Notes under the pieces: generated by a model
Seen by the model: only the letters and a program-made list of their open reading frames with translations
What the model was told of the DNA's origin: nothing
Database searches by the model: none
Part shown: piece after piece, positions 11,908 through 20,985 of the stretch
Layout: each line of letters begins with the position of its first letter
Numbering within the stretch: position 1 is the first letter of the stretch
Position numbers and translations under genes: made by a program
Source of the DNA: Sphingomonas kaistensis
GTDB lineage: Bacteria; Pseudomonadota; Alphaproteobacteria; Sphingomonadales; Sphingomonadaceae
Reading direction: 5' to 3'
Length of the DNA: 64,000 nucleotides
Assembly (NCBI RefSeq): GCF_011927725.1
Contig: NZ_JAATJC010000001.1
Span: 1,061,001-1,125,000, forward strand

Positions 11908-12131
11908 CGGCGGTCGGTCTTTGCCCAGTGCTGACGGAGCAGGACGGGGCCGAGCAAGGCCATGACCAGCCCGCAGCCGTTCAATATCATGCCAAGCCCG
12001 AGCGCGCCGCCGGGACGGACGAGGTCGCTGAAGAGGATTGCCATGCCGAGCAGGAACAGCAGCAATCCCGAGATGCGGAGCAAGGCGAAGATGCCGAAGC
12101 GCTGGCGCCATAAGTCGTCGTCGGGCGTCAT
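11904..12131 (-). CDS. Small two-helix membrane protein, unknown function
   Basis: A 75-residue protein with two hydrophobic segments, about residues 13-30 (FALLRISGLLLFLLGMAI) and 41-60 (GLGMILNGCGLVMALLGPVL), joined by a short polar turn. I do not recognise a named family. It begins at an ATG overlapping the HAD phosphatase stop (ATGA) and ends in the atp12 start (ATGA). The exact translational coupling on both sides supports a real gene, and its partner may be the ATP synthase assembly factor. Confidence 0.75.
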   Translation of the reverse strand: MTPDDDLWRQRFGIFALLRISGLLLFLLGMAILFSDLVRPGGALGLGMILNGCGLVMALLGPVLLRQHWAKTDRR

Positions 12132-12799
12132 GCGGCGACCTTCACCAGCGCCTCGGCCTGGTCGAGCACCTCGGCCGGGTGGGCGGCGAGCGTGTCGGCT
12201 CCGGCGGCGCGAAGCTCGGCGGCGTCGTGATAGCCCCACAGCGCGCCGATGGCATGGCAGCCGGCGGCCTTGGCCATGCCCATGTCCCAGCCGGTGTCGC
12301 CGATCACCACCGACCGATGCGGCTCGGCACCGCAGTCGGCGAGTGCCTGCAGGGTCATCGACGGGTGCGGCTTGGACGGGTGGCGGTCTGCGGTCTGGAG
12401 CGAGAGGAAGCGGGCGTGGAGGCCGTGGCTCGTCAGGCAGTGACGCAGGCCACGGTCCGACTTGCCGGTCGCCACCGAGAGCAGCCAGCCGCGTTCCTCA
12501 AGCGCGTCGAGTAGTGGGAGGATGCCGTCGTACAGCGGCTCCTCGACCTGGGCCTGCCCGCGAAGGGTGACGAACGCATCCTTGTAGGTCTGCGCCATGC
12601 GGCTGTGGAGGTCGGCATCGTGGGACGGGGCCAGTTCAGCCATCGCCTCGACCAGCGACAGGCCGATGACCCGCTGCGCCTGCTGGCGGGGCGGAAGATC
12701 GAGCCCGTGTTCGGCGAAGGCGAGGCCGAGCGCGCGGTGGATGGTCCCGCCGCTGTCGACCAGTGTGCCGTCGCAGTCGAAGATCGCGCAGCGGATCAC
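12128..12799 (-). CDS. HAD family hydrolase, phosphoglycolate phosphatase-like
   Basis: A 223-residue haloacid dehalogenase phosphatase. Nucleophile and acid are Asp8 and Asp10 in IFDCDGTLVDS. A helical cap (about residues 18-85) marks the IA subclass that includes phosphoglycolate phosphatase. Motif II is VATGKS near 110, motif III Lys is in SKPHPS near 140, and motif IV is GDTGWDMGMA near 167. Its GTG start overlaps the stop of the pseudouridine synthase gene (GTGA), and its end overlaps the next start. The substrate is uncertain. Confidence 0.9.
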   Translation of the reverse strand: MIRCAIFDCDGTLVDSGGTIHRALGLAFAEHGLDLPPRQQAQRVIGLSLVEAMAELAPSHDADLHSRMAQTYKDAFVTLRGQAQVEEPLYDGILPLLDALEERGWLLSVATGKSDRGLRHCLTSHGLHARFLSLQTADRHPSKPHPSMTLQALADCGAEPHRSVVIGDTGWDMGMAKAAGCHAIGALWGYHDAAELRAAGADTLAAHPAEVLDQAEALVKVAA

Positions 12800-13968
12800 T
12801 TGCGGCCCCTCGGCGGTCCCTTGGCGGGCGGACCCTTGGCGGGTGGGCCCTTGGAACGCGTCGGCTTGGCCGGGGCGGAGGCCGCGCCGCGACCGCGCCG
12901 CTCGCCCTTGCGCTCCTTGCGGGCGGTCTTGGCGGCGGCGGCCTTGCGGCGGAACTGCACTTCCGCGCTCTTGGCCGGGTCGGGCCGGTCGAGCGGCATG
13001 TTTTCGCCGTCGCGCGCCTCGAAGCCGAGGGTCGCCAGCGTTTCGGCAAAATGGGCCGGAAGCTCGGCGGCGGTATCGATCTCCTTGCCGCCCGGCGCGT
13101 CGATCTTGAGCCGGCGGGCATGGAGGTGGAGCTTGCGGCTCACCCCGCCGGTCAGGAACGCATCGGCCCCGCCATATTTGGCATCGCCGACGATCGGATG
13201 GCCGAGATGGGCCATGTGCGCGCGAAGCTGATGGGTGCGGCCGGTCTGCGGCTGCAGCTCGACAAAAGCGGCGCGGGTGCCGGCGCGGTCGATCACCCGG
13301 AAACGGGTGCGCGCAGCCTGACCGTCCTCGGCGACGTGCATCTTCTCGCCCCCGGTGCCGGGCTGCTTGGCGAGCGGGGCGTCGATCAGCCCCTCGTCCT
13401 GGCTGAGGTCGCCAACCACCACCGCCCAATAGACCTTGCGCGCGGTGCGCCCCGCGAAGCTTTTGGAGAAGAAGGCCGCGCTGCGGGCCGAGCGGGCGAC
13501 CAGCAGCACCCCGCTGGTGTCCTTGTCGAGGCGGTGGACCAGCTTGGGCCGGTTGCCCTCCTCGTCGGCCAGCCCGTCGAGCAGGCGGTCGAGATGCTGG
13601 TCGGTCTTGGTGCCGCCCTGCGTCGCGAGGCCCGGCGGCTTGTTCAGGACGAAGGCGTCGGGCGTGGTGTCGATCACCATTTCCTGGACGAAGCTGCGTT
13701 CGTCGTCGGTCAGCGGCTCAAGCACGCGGCTCGGGCGGTCGCTGCGCGCCGGCTGGGCGTCGCGCGGCGGGATCCGGATGGTCTGCCCGGCCTCGATCCG
13801 GTCGCCCGGGGTGGCCTTTTCGCCGTTGACGCGAAGCTGCCCGGTGCGGGCCCAGCGCGAGACGAGGTTGAAGCTGACCTCATCGCCCATGTGGCGCTTG
13901 AACCAGCGGTCGAGCCGGATTCCGTCGTCGTCCGCAGCGACGGTAAAGGTGCGGTGCTCGGTGCTCAT
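12796..13968 (-). CDS. RluA family 23S rRNA pseudouridine synthase
   Basis: The enzyme isomerises uridine to pseudouridine in rRNA. Residues about 15-70 form an S4 RNA-binding domain, followed by the catalytic domain with the aspartate at 148 in HRLDKDTSGVLL. The QTGRTHQLRAHMAHLGHPIVGD block is near 240. It is most like RluC (23S positions 955, 2504 and 2580 in E. coli), although RluC and RluD cannot be told apart here. The C-terminal 55 residues form a lysine-, arginine-, alanine- and proline-rich tail with GPPAK repeats, longer than usual, which may add RNA affinity. It heads a four-gene overlapping run. Confidence 0.9.
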   Translation of the reverse strand: MSTEHRTFTVAADDDGIRLDRWFKRHMGDEVSFNLVSRWARTGQLRVNGEKATPGDRIEAGQTIRIPPRDAQPARSDRPSRVLEPLTDDERSFVQEMVIDTTPDAFVLNKPPGLATQGGTKTDQHLDRLLDGLADEEGNRPKLVHRLDKDTSGVLLVARSARSAAFFSKSFAGRTARKVYWAVVVGDLSQDEGLIDAPLAKQPGTGGEKMHVAEDGQAARTRFRVIDRAGTRAAFVELQPQTGRTHQLRAHMAHLGHPIVGDAKYGGADAFLTGGVSRKLHLHARRLKIDAPGGKEIDTAAELPAHFAETLATLGFEARDGENMPLDRPDPAKSAEVQFRRKAAAAKTARKERKGERRGRGAASAPAKPTRSKGPPAKGPPAKGPPRGRK

Positions 13969-13992
13969 GGCCGTGCCCCCTAGCGCCTCGGC

Positions 13993-15243
13993 CTAGAGCG
14001 TGTCGAGGAAGTGGAGCACGAGCCCAACGAAACCGCCCACCAAAGTGCCGTTGATACGGATGTATTGGAGGTCGCGGCCGACCGCGGATTCCAGCCGTTC
14101 GGTGACCGTTCGCGCGTCCCATCCGCGGATCGTGTCGCTGACCAGGCTGACGATCGACCCGCCATAGCTGGCGGCCATCCCGGCGGCGGCACGGCGGACG
14201 AACTGGTTGACCGCGCGGCGGATCCGGGGGTCGCCTTCGAGGGTCGAGCCGGCCGAGCGCAGCACCTCGCCCATCCGTCCGGCGAGCGCGGCGTCGGGGT
14301 TGCGCGCGGCGGCGATGATCGAGGCGCGGCCCTTCTGCCACAAGCGGTCGAGCCATTGCGCGACCGAGCGGTTGGCGAGCAGCTCTTCCTTCCATTGCTC
14401 GACCCGGGCGCGGGTCTCGGGCTTGTGCTGGAGGTCGTGCGCGAGACTGGAGAGCGCTTCCACCATCTTGCCGCGCATCGGGTGGTCGGGATCGGCGCTG
14501 ACCTCCACCGTCAGCTTGCGCAGGCCGTCGACGATCGCATCGGCCAGCTTCTCGTCCAGTGCGGCGAGGCGCAGCACCCAGCTTGCGCGACGCTTGACCA
14601 TGTCGCGGATCAGCGATTCGTTGGCGTCGAGCGCGCGCGACAGTGCGCGGATCGCGGCCTCGAGCATGGGGACATGGCGATTGTCCTCGATCGCCGAGGC
14701 GAGCGCGGCACCGAGCAGGGGGGAGACTTCGGTCTTGGCGAGGCGCTGGGAGATGGCGCCCTTGACGATGCCGCCGAGCCGTTCGTCATCGAGGGATTCG
14801 AACAGGTCGGCGATCAGGCGCGAGGCGCCGCGGCGGATACGGGTGCCTTCGCCCGACGGCGCGCGCAGGAAGCGGCCGGCCGCTGCGGCGACGTCGATCC
14901 CGCGCATCCGCCGCGCCACCACCCGCGCGACCAGGAAATTGTCGCGGATGAAATTGGCCAGTGTGAGCCCGATCCGGTCCTTGTTGCGCGGAATGATCGC
15001 GGTGTGCGGGATCGGCAGGCCGAGCGGGTGGCGGAACAGGGCGGTGACCGCGAACCAGTCGGCCAGCCCGCCGACCATCGCGGCTTCGGCGAAGGCCTTG
15101 ACCAGGCCGAGCCAGGGGTAACGCGGTTCGAGCGCGCGGGTGACCACAAAGATCGCGGCCATGACGACCAGCAGGCCGGTCGCGACCACCTTCATCCCCT
15201 GGGCGCCGGGCTGGACCGGGTTGAAGCGGGAAAGGGCTACCAT
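13993..15243 (-). CDS. DUF445 family membrane-anchored protein
   Basis: A 416-residue DUF445 protein. The N-terminal region has a hydrophobic segment near residues 17-33 (VVATGLLVVMAAIFVV), then the family's AMVGGLADWFAVTALFRHPLGLPIPHTAIIP block near 55-85. A C-terminal hydrophobic stretch (TLVGGFVGLVLHFLDTL) closes the protein. The helical middle resembles structural envelope proteins; no enzymatic role is known. The ATG at the given start lacks a strong ribosome binding site. It lies between the RND permease and rluA-type genes without overlapping either. Confidence 0.88.
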   Translation of the reverse strand: MVALSRFNPVQPGAQGMKVVATGLLVVMAAIFVVTRALEPRYPWLGLVKAFAEAAMVGGLADWFAVTALFRHPLGLPIPHTAIIPRNKDRIGLTLANFIRDNFLVARVVARRMRGIDVAAAAGRFLRAPSGEGTRIRRGASRLIADLFESLDDERLGGIVKGAISQRLAKTEVSPLLGAALASAIEDNRHVPMLEAAIRALSRALDANESLIRDMVKRRASWVLRLAALDEKLADAIVDGLRKLTVEVSADPDHPMRGKMVEALSSLAHDLQHKPETRARVEQWKEELLANRSVAQWLDRLWQKGRASIIAAARNPDAALAGRMGEVLRSAGSTLEGDPRIRRAVNQFVRRAAAGMAASYGGSIVSLVSDTIRGWDARTVTERLESAVGRDLQYIRINGTLVGGFVGLVLHFLDTL

Positions 15244-15272
15244 GCGCCCAATAACGTCAGTCGCGGCGAAGA

Positions 15273-15308
15273 GGAGCAATCCATGACGCCGTGTCTATGG
15301 ATTGCTCC
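15273..15308. repeat. 12-bp palindromic hairpin
   Basis: A perfect 12-bp inverted repeat (GGAGCAATCCAT / ATGGATTGCTCC) with a 12-base loop, lying between the DUF445 gene and the end of the RND permease gene. The 'gcaatcca...tggattgc' core is a familiar dispersed palindrome of sphingomonads. It may add stability to the efflux mRNA 3' end, but no T-run follows. Confidence 0.6.
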
Positions 15309-15329
15309 CCTTTTGCCCGCAATGATGTC

Positions 15330-18300
15330 TCACTCCGCCGGCTGCGGCTGCGCCGATCCCGGCGGGCGCTGCGACTGCGGATTGGCGACCTCGCCCGGCA
15401 TTTCGTGCGCGGTGGCGCGCAGGTGGCGGCCGAGCTTGCGCCCGATCCACTGCTCCATGTCGATCGCGATGCTGAAATAGGCCGGGACCAGCAGCAGGGT
15501 GAGGAAGGTCGACATGATCAGGCCGCCGATCACGGTCACGCCCATCGGCGCGCGCCAGCTGCCGTCGCCGGTCAGGCTGAGCGCAATCGGGATCATGCCC
15601 GCGACCATCGCCACCGTGGTCATCACGATCGGCTGGGCGCGCTTGTGCCCGGCCTCGATGATCGCCTCATCCTTGGTCATGCCGTGGTCCATCATCTCCA
15701 CCGCGAAATCGACCAGCAGGATCGAGTTCTTGGCGACGATGCCGAGCAGCATGAGAAGCCCGATGAACACCGGCAGGCTGAGCGGCTGGCCGGCCACGTG
15801 CAGCGCGATCACCGCGCCCAGCGGGGCCAGCAGCAGCGAGCCGAGGTTGACCAGCGGCGCCAGGAAGCGGCGGTAGAGCAGCACCAGCACCGCAAACACC
15901 AGCGCGATTCCGGCGACCACCGCCAGGACGAAGTTCATGATCAGCTCGGCCTGCCACTTCTGGTCGCCAAGCTGAAGACGAGTCACGCCCGAAGGCAGGC
16001 TCTTCATGGTCGGAAGCTGGTCGATCTGCTTCCACGCCTCGCTGGAGACGGTGCCCGGAGTCAGGTCGGCGCCGACCGCGATGCGGTACATCTGGTTGGT
16101 GCGGTTGACGACCACCGGACCCGACCCGAAGCTGATCTCGGCGACCGACTTGAGCGGCACCGAACCGCCCGAGGCGGTCGGGACCGGCAGGTTCTCGAGC
16201 GTCGCGATGTTGCGGCGCTCGGACTGGTCGAGGCTGACGATGATCGGGACCTGGCGATCGGACAGCGAGAAGCGGGCGCTGTTCTGATCGATGTCGCCGA
16301 TGGTCGCGATGCGGATGGTCTGGGCCAGCGCGGCGGTGCTGACGCCAAGATCGGCGGCAAGGTCGAAGCGCGGCGTGATCCGGATTTCCGGACGCACCAC
16401 GTCACCCTGGACGCGCGGCGCGACCAGGATTCCGACGGTCGACATCTCGTCCGACAGCTTGTTCGCGACCTCGTTCAGCTGGACCGGGTCTTCGCCGCCC
16501 AGGAACAGGGTGATCGGCCGTCCGCCGCCGCCCGGTCCGCCGCCGCCCTGGCTGAGGAAGTTGACCTGGGCGTCGGCGATCGACGCCAGCTGCGGCGTGA
16601 TCTCGCGCTCGATCTCCCAGCTCTTGGTCTCGCGGTCCTTCTTGTAGACCACGTTGATGAAGGCCGACGAGGTGAAGCTGCGCTGGAAGACGTTCTCGAC
16701 GTTGGGATTGCGCCGGACGATGTCGGTGACCCGCTGGGTGACCTGGCGGGTCTGGGCGAGCGTGGTGCCCGGCGCCAGGCCGATGCGGATGGTGCTGTTG
16801 GGCAGGTCGAGCTGCGGCTGGAAGGTCATCTGCAGCTGCGAAACGCCGAACACGGTGGCGCCCATGATCAGGAAGCCGACCCCGATCATCCACACCCGGT
16901 GGTCACGGAACCGCGCCACGCGGCGGCCGAGCATGCCGTAGGCTTGCTGCTTGGCAAGCTTCGCCTTGGAGCTGTCGATGGTCCATTTCAGGGTCGACAG
17001 ATAGCGGTCCATCCACTTGCCCGAGGCATGTTCCTGGACCCCGCCGCTGCGCAGGAAATAGGCGGCCATCAGCGGCGTGATCATGCGCGCCACGAGGAGA
17101 CTCATGAACACCGCAAGCACGACGGTGTAGCCGAAGTTGCGGAAGAACTGGCCGGAGATGCCGGGCATCAGCGCGACCGGCAGGAACACCGCGACGATCG
17201 ACATGGTGGTGGCGAGCACCGCCAGCCCGATCTCGTCGGCGGCGTCGATCGAGGCCTGGTAGGCGCTCTTGCCCATCCGCATGTGGCGGACGATGTTCTC
17301 GATCTCCACGATCGCATCGTCGACCAGCACGCCGGCGACGAGCGCGAGCGCGAGCAGCGACAGGAAGTTCAGGTTGATGGACATCAGGTCCATGAACCAG
17401 AAGGCGGGGATCGCCGAGAGCGGGATGGCGACCGCCGAGATGACCGTCGCGCGGATGTCGCGGAGGAACAGGAACACCACCAGCACCGCCAGCACCGCGC
17501 CTTCGACCAGCGCGTGGATCGAGCTGGAATATTGGCCCTTGGTGTAATCGACGCTGTTGTTGATCTCGACGAAGCGGACCCGGGGGTCCTCCGACTCGAT
17601 CTTGCGCAATTCCTTCCAGGTATTCTCGTAGGCGGTGACGTCCGACGCGCCCTTGGCCCGGGCGACGTTGAAGCTGACCACAGGCCTCCCCTCGAGCGAG
17701 GTGAAGGAACGGGCCTCGGCCGAGGCATCGCGGACTTGGGCAATCTGGCCGAGCCGGACGAAGCGGCCGCCGGGAAGGGCGATCTGGGTGTCGGCAAGGG
17801 CAGCGGCGCTCTTGGCGTTGCCGAGCACGCGGACGGTCTGTTCGGAACCAGCGATCTCGGCGCGGCCGCCCGGCGCGTCGATGTTGATGGAGCGCAGCTG
17901 CTGGTTGACCTGCGCTGCGGTGATGCCCTGCGCCTGGAGCGCGGCGGGGTCGAGGATGACTCGGATCTGGCGGTCGAGGCCGCCTTCGCGGCTGACCTGC
18001 GCGACGCCGTCCTGCGACAGGAGGCGGCGCGACACGAGGCCGTCGACGAACCAGCTGAGGTCCTCGAGGCTCATGTCGGTGGCTTCCACCGCGATAAACA
18101 CGAAGCCGTCGCCGCTGATGTCCTGGCGGGTGACCTGCGGCTCGAGGATGCCGTCGGGAAGGTCGCCGCGGACCTGGTCGATCGCCGCCTTGACGTCATT
18201 GACCGCGCGGTCGGTGGGAGTGCCGATCTTGAACTGGATGAAGGTGTTGCTGTTGCCTTCGCGGACGGTGGAATTGATTTCGTCCACGCCCTCGACGCCG

Positions 18301-18524
18301 CGAACCGCCGCCTCGACCTTCTGGGTGACCTGGTTGACCATTTCCGACGGCGCGGCGCCGGGCTGGCTGACGTTCACGTTCGCGGCCGGAAAATCGATGT
18401 CCGGATTGTTCGTGATCTCCATCGTCCGGAAGGAATAGATTCCGGTCAGCAGCAGCGCGATGAAGAGCACGATCGGCGGCACCGGGTTCTGGATGCACCA
18501 GGCCGAGATGTTGCGGAAACTCAT
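15330..18524 (-). CDS. RND family efflux permease
   Basis: An inner-membrane proton/drug antiporter of the hydrophobe/amphiphile exporter group, 1064 residues with 12 predicted membrane helices and two large periplasmic loops. The helix-4 charge-relay pair Asp-Asp is in [13 protein letters not shown] near residue 408, and the conserved Lys is in [13 protein letters not shown]. It forms a tripartite pump with the adaptor encoded just upstream and an outer-membrane channel that is not in this window. The substrate could be drugs, solvents or organic acids. The gene ends close to a 12-bp palindrome. Confidence 0.95.
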   Translation of the reverse strand: MSFRNISAWCIQNPVPPIVLFIALLLTGIYSFRTMEITNNPDIDFPAANVNVSQPGAAPSEMVNQVTQKVEAAVRGVEGVDEINSTVREGNSNTFIQFKIGTPTDRAVNDVKAAIDQVRGDLPDGILEPQVTRQDISGDGFVFIAVEATDMSLEDLSWFVDGLVSRRLLSQDGVAQVSREGGLDRQIRVILDPAALQAQGITAAQVNQQLRSINIDAPGGRAEIAGSEQTVRVLGNAKSAAALADTQIALPGGRFVRLGQIAQVRDASAEARSFTSLEGRPVVSFNVARAKGASDVTAYENTWKELRKIESEDPRVRFVEINNSVDYTKGQYSSSIHALVEGAVLAVLVVFLFLRDIRATVISAVAIPLSAIPAFWFMDLMSINLNFLSLLALALVAGVLVDDAIVEIENIVRHMRMGKSAYQASIDAADEIGLAVLATTMSIVAVFLPVALMPGISGQFFRNFGYTVVLAVFMSLLVARMITPLMAAYFLRSGGVQEHASGKWMDRYLSTLKWTIDSSKAKLAKQQAYGMLGRRVARFRDHRVWMIGVGFLIMGATVFGVSQLQMTFQPQLDLPNSTIRIGLAPGTTLAQTRQVTQRVTDIVRRNPNVENVFQRSFTSSAFINVVYKKDRETKSWEIEREITPQLASIADAQVNFLSQGGGGPGGGGRPITLFLGGEDPVQLNEVANKLSDEMSTVGILVAPRVQGDVVRPEIRITPRFDLAADLGVSTAALAQTIRIATIGDIDQNSARFSLSDRQVPIIVSLDQSERRNIATLENLPVPTASGGSVPLKSVAEISFGSGPVVVNRTNQMYRIAVGADLTPGTVSSEAWKQIDQLPTMKSLPSGVTRLQLGDQKWQAELIMNFVLAVVAGIALVFAVLVLLYRRFLAPLVNLGSLLLAPLGAVIALHVAGQPLSLPVFIGLLMLLGIVAKNSILLVDFAVEMMDHGMTKDEAIIEAGHKRAQPIVMTTVAMVAGMIPIALSLTGDGSWRAPMGVTVIGGLIMSTFLTLLLVPAYFSIAIDMEQWIGRKLGRHLRATAHEMPGEVANPQSQRPPGSAQPQPAE

Positions 18525-18549
18525 GACGTCACGATATCCTTCGCTGCGC

Positions 18550-19749
18550 CTACTTGGCTGCTGCCTGGCGCTTCGGATTGACCTTCTGACCCGGATTCAG
18601 GAACGGACCGGCGGACAGCACCACCATTTCCTGGCCCGACAGGCCGGCGGTGATGGTGGCTCCGCTTTCGTCGACCACGCCGACCTTGACGCTGCGCCGC
18701 TCGGCCTCGTTCTTGGCGTTCACGACATAGACGTAATTGCCGTCATTGTCGGACAGCACCGCGCTTTGCGGCAGCAGCGGAGCGGTGGTCGACCCGGCCG
18801 AGATGCGTGCTTCGGCAAAGCCGCCCGGACGGATCCCGGCCGAATAGGGAATGGCGATCCGTACTTCACCCTGGCGCGACTGGGGATCGATCACCGGCGA
18901 CACCTGCCACACCGAACCGACGACGTTGGAGGTGCTCCCGATCGGGGTCACGCTGGCCGGCATGCCGACGCGCATCGCGGCGAGGTCCTGCTGGCTGAGC
19001 TGCGCGCGCATTTCCATCTCGCCGCCGCGGGCAAGGCGGAACAAGCCCTGGCTGCCCGGGCCGATGACCTGGCCGACCTCGAGGTTGCGCTGGAGGATCA
19101 GGCCGGCGCTCGGGGCGCGAATATCGAGCAGGCCGATTCCGGCGCGGGTCGCACCGAGCTGGGCCTGGGCGACCCGGACCTGGGCATTGGCCTGGTCGCG
19201 GGCGGCCCGCTTGCGGTCGAGATCGGCCTTGGACACGAAGCCGCGGCCGACAAGGGCGGCGGAGCGATCATATTCGTTCTGCGCCAGAGCGGCGCTGGCA
19301 CGGGCGGATTCGACGGCTGCGGAAAGCTGCGCCGTGGTCTGCACCTGGACCGAGCGATCCACCGTCGCGAGCGTCTGCCCGGCCTGCACCCAGGTCCCGG
19401 CATCGACCAGCACCGCGGTCACCCGGCCACCCTGGCCCGCAGCGCCGACCGGCTGGTCGCGGCGAGCGGCAAGGGCGCCGCTGGCGGTGACGATCTGCGC
19501 GACCTGGCTGCGGCCCGGAACGACCACTGTCACGGTCGGGACCTGCCCGCCGCGGCCGCCATTGCCGGCGCCCGCGGTTGCGGCGGCGCCGGTCTTGGTG
19601 TCGGCCGAATCCCCGCGGTTGAACAGGTAATAAGCGAGCGCCAGAACCAGCACGCCGATCAGCACGGCAATGATGAGGTTGCGCCGCCGCCGGGTGTCAT
19701 CCACCACGACAACCGTTTCGTCCCGCGCAAGCCGGGTCTCGCGATTCAT
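18550..19749 (-). CDS. RND efflux periplasmic adaptor (HlyD family)
   Basis: The 399-residue membrane-fusion protein links the inner-membrane permease to an outer-membrane channel. A cytoplasmic N-terminal tail with an RRRR cluster is followed by one membrane anchor (about residues 26-43). Then come the barrel-sandwich hybrid domain, an alpha-hairpin coiled coil (VESARASAALAQNEYDRSAAL region), and beta-barrel and membrane-proximal domains. The ATG follows GAAGGTG with 7-base spacing. It is the first gene of the efflux operon and has a good promoter upstream; the permease follows after about 25 bases. Confidence 0.93.
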   Translation of the reverse strand: MNRETRLARDETVVVVDDTRRRRNLIIAVLIGVLVLALAYYLFNRGDSADTKTGAAATAGAGNGGRGGQVPTVTVVVPGRSQVAQIVTASGALAARRDQPVGAAGQGGRVTAVLVDAGTWVQAGQTLATVDRSVQVQTTAQLSAAVESARASAALAQNEYDRSAALVGRGFVSKADLDRKRAARDQANAQVRVAQAQLGATRAGIGLLDIRAPSAGLILQRNLEVGQVIGPGSQGLFRLARGGEMEMRAQLSQQDLAAMRVGMPASVTPIGSTSNVVGSVWQVSPVIDPQSRQGEVRIAIPYSAGIRPGGFAEARISAGSTTAPLLPQSAVLSDNDGNYVYVVNAKNEAERRSVKVGVVDESGATITAGLSGQEMVVLSAGPFLNPGQKVNPKRQAAAK

Positions 19750-19791
19750 TCCTGTCACCTTCTCATCCGATGCGATCATCACGTCGCAGCT

Positions 19792-19820
19792 GTATTAGAC
19801 GCATAAGTCACTTCTCGCAA
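19792..19820 (-). promoter_or_regulatory. Candidate sigma70-type promoter of the efflux operon
   Basis: On the minus strand TTGCGA (19815-19820) and TAATAC (19792-19797) are exactly 17 bases apart, 43 bases before the adaptor start codon. No clear TetR or MarR operator palindrome was seen around it. Confidence 0.5.
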
Positions 19821-19949
19821 GACAAGGCGAGTAGCCGACCAACGGCAAGTGGCATTCGACTAACGGCGCCACTGGACCAGTCGAAAGATGTTTGCCCAAG
19901 TCCGGGAATGGTTGGTAGCTGGGAGTGTCGCAACAGGAAGGAATAGTCG

Positions 19950-20216
19950 ATGCTGGACCCGGAATATGGTTGGCTTTCGTGGATCGTGATCGGGCTCGTG
20001 GCCGGCGGGATCGCCAAGCTGGTGATGCCCGGCAAGGATCCCGGTGGCTGCATCGTCACCATCCTGCTGGGGATCGGCGGGGCGCTGGTGGCCGGTTTCC
20101 TCGGCCGCGCGCTGGGCTGGTACGATCAGCCGACCGACGGCGCAGGCTTCCTCGCCGCCATCGTCGGCGCGATCCTGATCCTGTTCATCTACCGCCTCAC
20201 GCTGAAGCGGCGCTAG
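19950..20216 (+). CDS. GlsB/YeaQ/YmgE family membrane protein, copy 1
   Basis: An 88-residue hydrophobic protein with three predicted membrane helices and the family's glycine-rich IGLVAGGIAKLVMPG loop near residues 13-28. The family is called transglycosylase-associated or GlsB-like and is tied to stress responses. The start has a strong AGGAAGGA box. Two more paralogues lie on the opposite strand just downstream (20223-20853), so this is a cluster of three. No EcfG-type promoter was found in front of this copy. Confidence 0.88.
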   Translation: MLDPEYGWLSWIVIGLVAGGIAKLVMPGKDPGGCIVTILLGIGGALVAGFLGRALGWYDQPTDGAGFLAAIVGAILILFIYRLTLKRR

Positions 20217-20222
20217 GCAGCC

Positions 20223-20504
20223 TCAGCCAGCCCGGCGGCTTCCCAGTCGCCGGGCAATCATCACCAGGCCAAGCGCCACGAACGCGCCGAGCAGCGAAAG
20301 CAGCACGGCCGGGAGCGAAAAGCCGGTCGGCTCCAGCTTGCCGGCAAGGACCGGCGTGATCACCAGCGCGCCGAGCACCGCGCCCACCGCCCCCAGCGCC
20401 ACCAGGCCCAGCACGTCGCGGGCCGACCGGCTGTGCAGGATCACGCTGGCGAGCCAGCCGAGCACGGCTCCGATGTGAATAAGGGCGATCCAGGACAGGG
20501 GCAT
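20223..20504 (-). CDS. GlsB-like small membrane protein, copy 2
   Basis: A 93-residue protein with three hydrophobic segments. Its GAVLGWLASVIL segment (about residues 10-21) lines up with GGVLGWLASIVM in the copy at 20584-20853, so it is a diverged paralogue. I chose the ATG preceded by GGAG with 6-base spacing; another ATG 12 bases upstream has no such box. A strong terminator hairpin separates it from copy 3 upstream. It converges on copy 1. The function is unknown beyond the family's stress association. Confidence 0.75.
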   Translation of the reverse strand: MPLSWIALIHIGAVLGWLASVILHSRSARDVLGLVALGAVGAVLGALVITPVLAGKLEPTGFSLPAVLLSLLGAFVALGLVMIARRLGSRRAG

Positions 20505-20523
20505 GAACCGCTCCATAAGCAAA

Positions 20524-20560
20524 GGGGCCGCCCGCTCCAAGAGCAGGCGACCCCAATGTG
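20524..20560 (-). terminator. Terminator hairpin between GlsB-like copies 3 and 2
   Basis: On the minus strand a 14-bp stem with two G-U pairs (arms 20541-20554 and 20524-20537) around a 3-base loop is followed by TTTGCTT. It lies just past copy 3 and only about 20 bases before the start of copy 2, so it may terminate or attenuate reading into copy 2. Confidence 0.75.
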
Positions 20561-20583
20561 TCAGTCATTCGCTAGGCTGGAGA

Positions 20584-20853
20584 TTAGCGCACCCGGCCAC
20601 GACGAACGAGGTTGACGATCGCGAGCAGGATGATGGCACCCAGCAGCGAGACCAGGATGTTGCCGAGGCTCAGCGGGCCGTCGGTGATCGAACCACCGCC
20701 AAGCAGCGGGGTCAGCAGGAACCGGCCGAGCAGCGCGCCGAGGATGCCGACGATGATGTTAAGGAAGATACCCTGCTGGGCGTCGGTGCGCATTACGATG
20801 CTGGCAAGCCAGCCAAGCACGCCGCCGACGACGATGATGAGAATCCATTCCAT
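20584..20853 (-). CDS. GlsB/YeaQ/YmgE family membrane protein, copy 3
   Basis: An 89-residue protein with three hydrophobic segments and the family's GGVLGWLASIVMRTDAQQG block near residues 10-28, a textbook member of the GlsB/YeaQ/YmgE family. The start is preceded by AGGAGGGA. An EcfG-type promoter (GGAAC-N16-CGTT) lies about 95 bases upstream, so it is probably induced by general stress through the EcfG sigma factor. A strong terminator follows the stop codon. Confidence 0.93.
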   Translation of the reverse strand: MEWILIIVVGGVLGWLASIVMRTDAQQGIFLNIIVGILGALLGRFLLTPLLGGGSITDGPLSLGNILVSLLGAIILLAIVNLVRRGRVR

Positions 20854-20910
20854 TTGCGTTCCCTCCTGTTTCGCCCGAACATTTGTTCGCCGGGCGCTTC
20901 ATGCGGCTTC

Positions 20911-20932
20911 AAGACGCCTGCAGACGCGTCTT
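20911..20932 (-). repeat. Small inverted repeat in the GlsB leader
   Basis: A perfect 7-bp inverted repeat (AAGACGC / GCGTCTT) with an 8-base loop lies between the EcfG-type promoter and the start codon of copy 3. It may be a leader hairpin. Confidence 0.4.
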
Positions 20933-20946
20933 GTTCCGGTTAGGGG

Positions 20947-20971
20947 AACGGTGCTGTGCTGTATCGGTTCC
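20947..20971 (-). promoter_or_regulatory. EcfG-type (general stress) promoter
   Basis: On the minus strand GGAAC (20967-20971) and CGTT (20947-20950) are separated by 16 bases, matching the alphaproteobacterial EcfG consensus of GGAAC-N16/17-CGTT. A second, weaker match (GGAAC-N16-CGTC, 20913-20937) lies downstream. The served gene is copy 3 at 20584-20853. Confidence 0.65.
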
Positions 20972-20985
20972 GGAACGAGCCTCGA

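Noticed and set aside
15291..18581. A very long open frame antisense to the RND permease gene
   Set aside because: It is the mirror of the GC-rich permease codons, has a His/Asp/Arg-rich composition with no recognisable domain, and the minus-strand permease is unambiguous.
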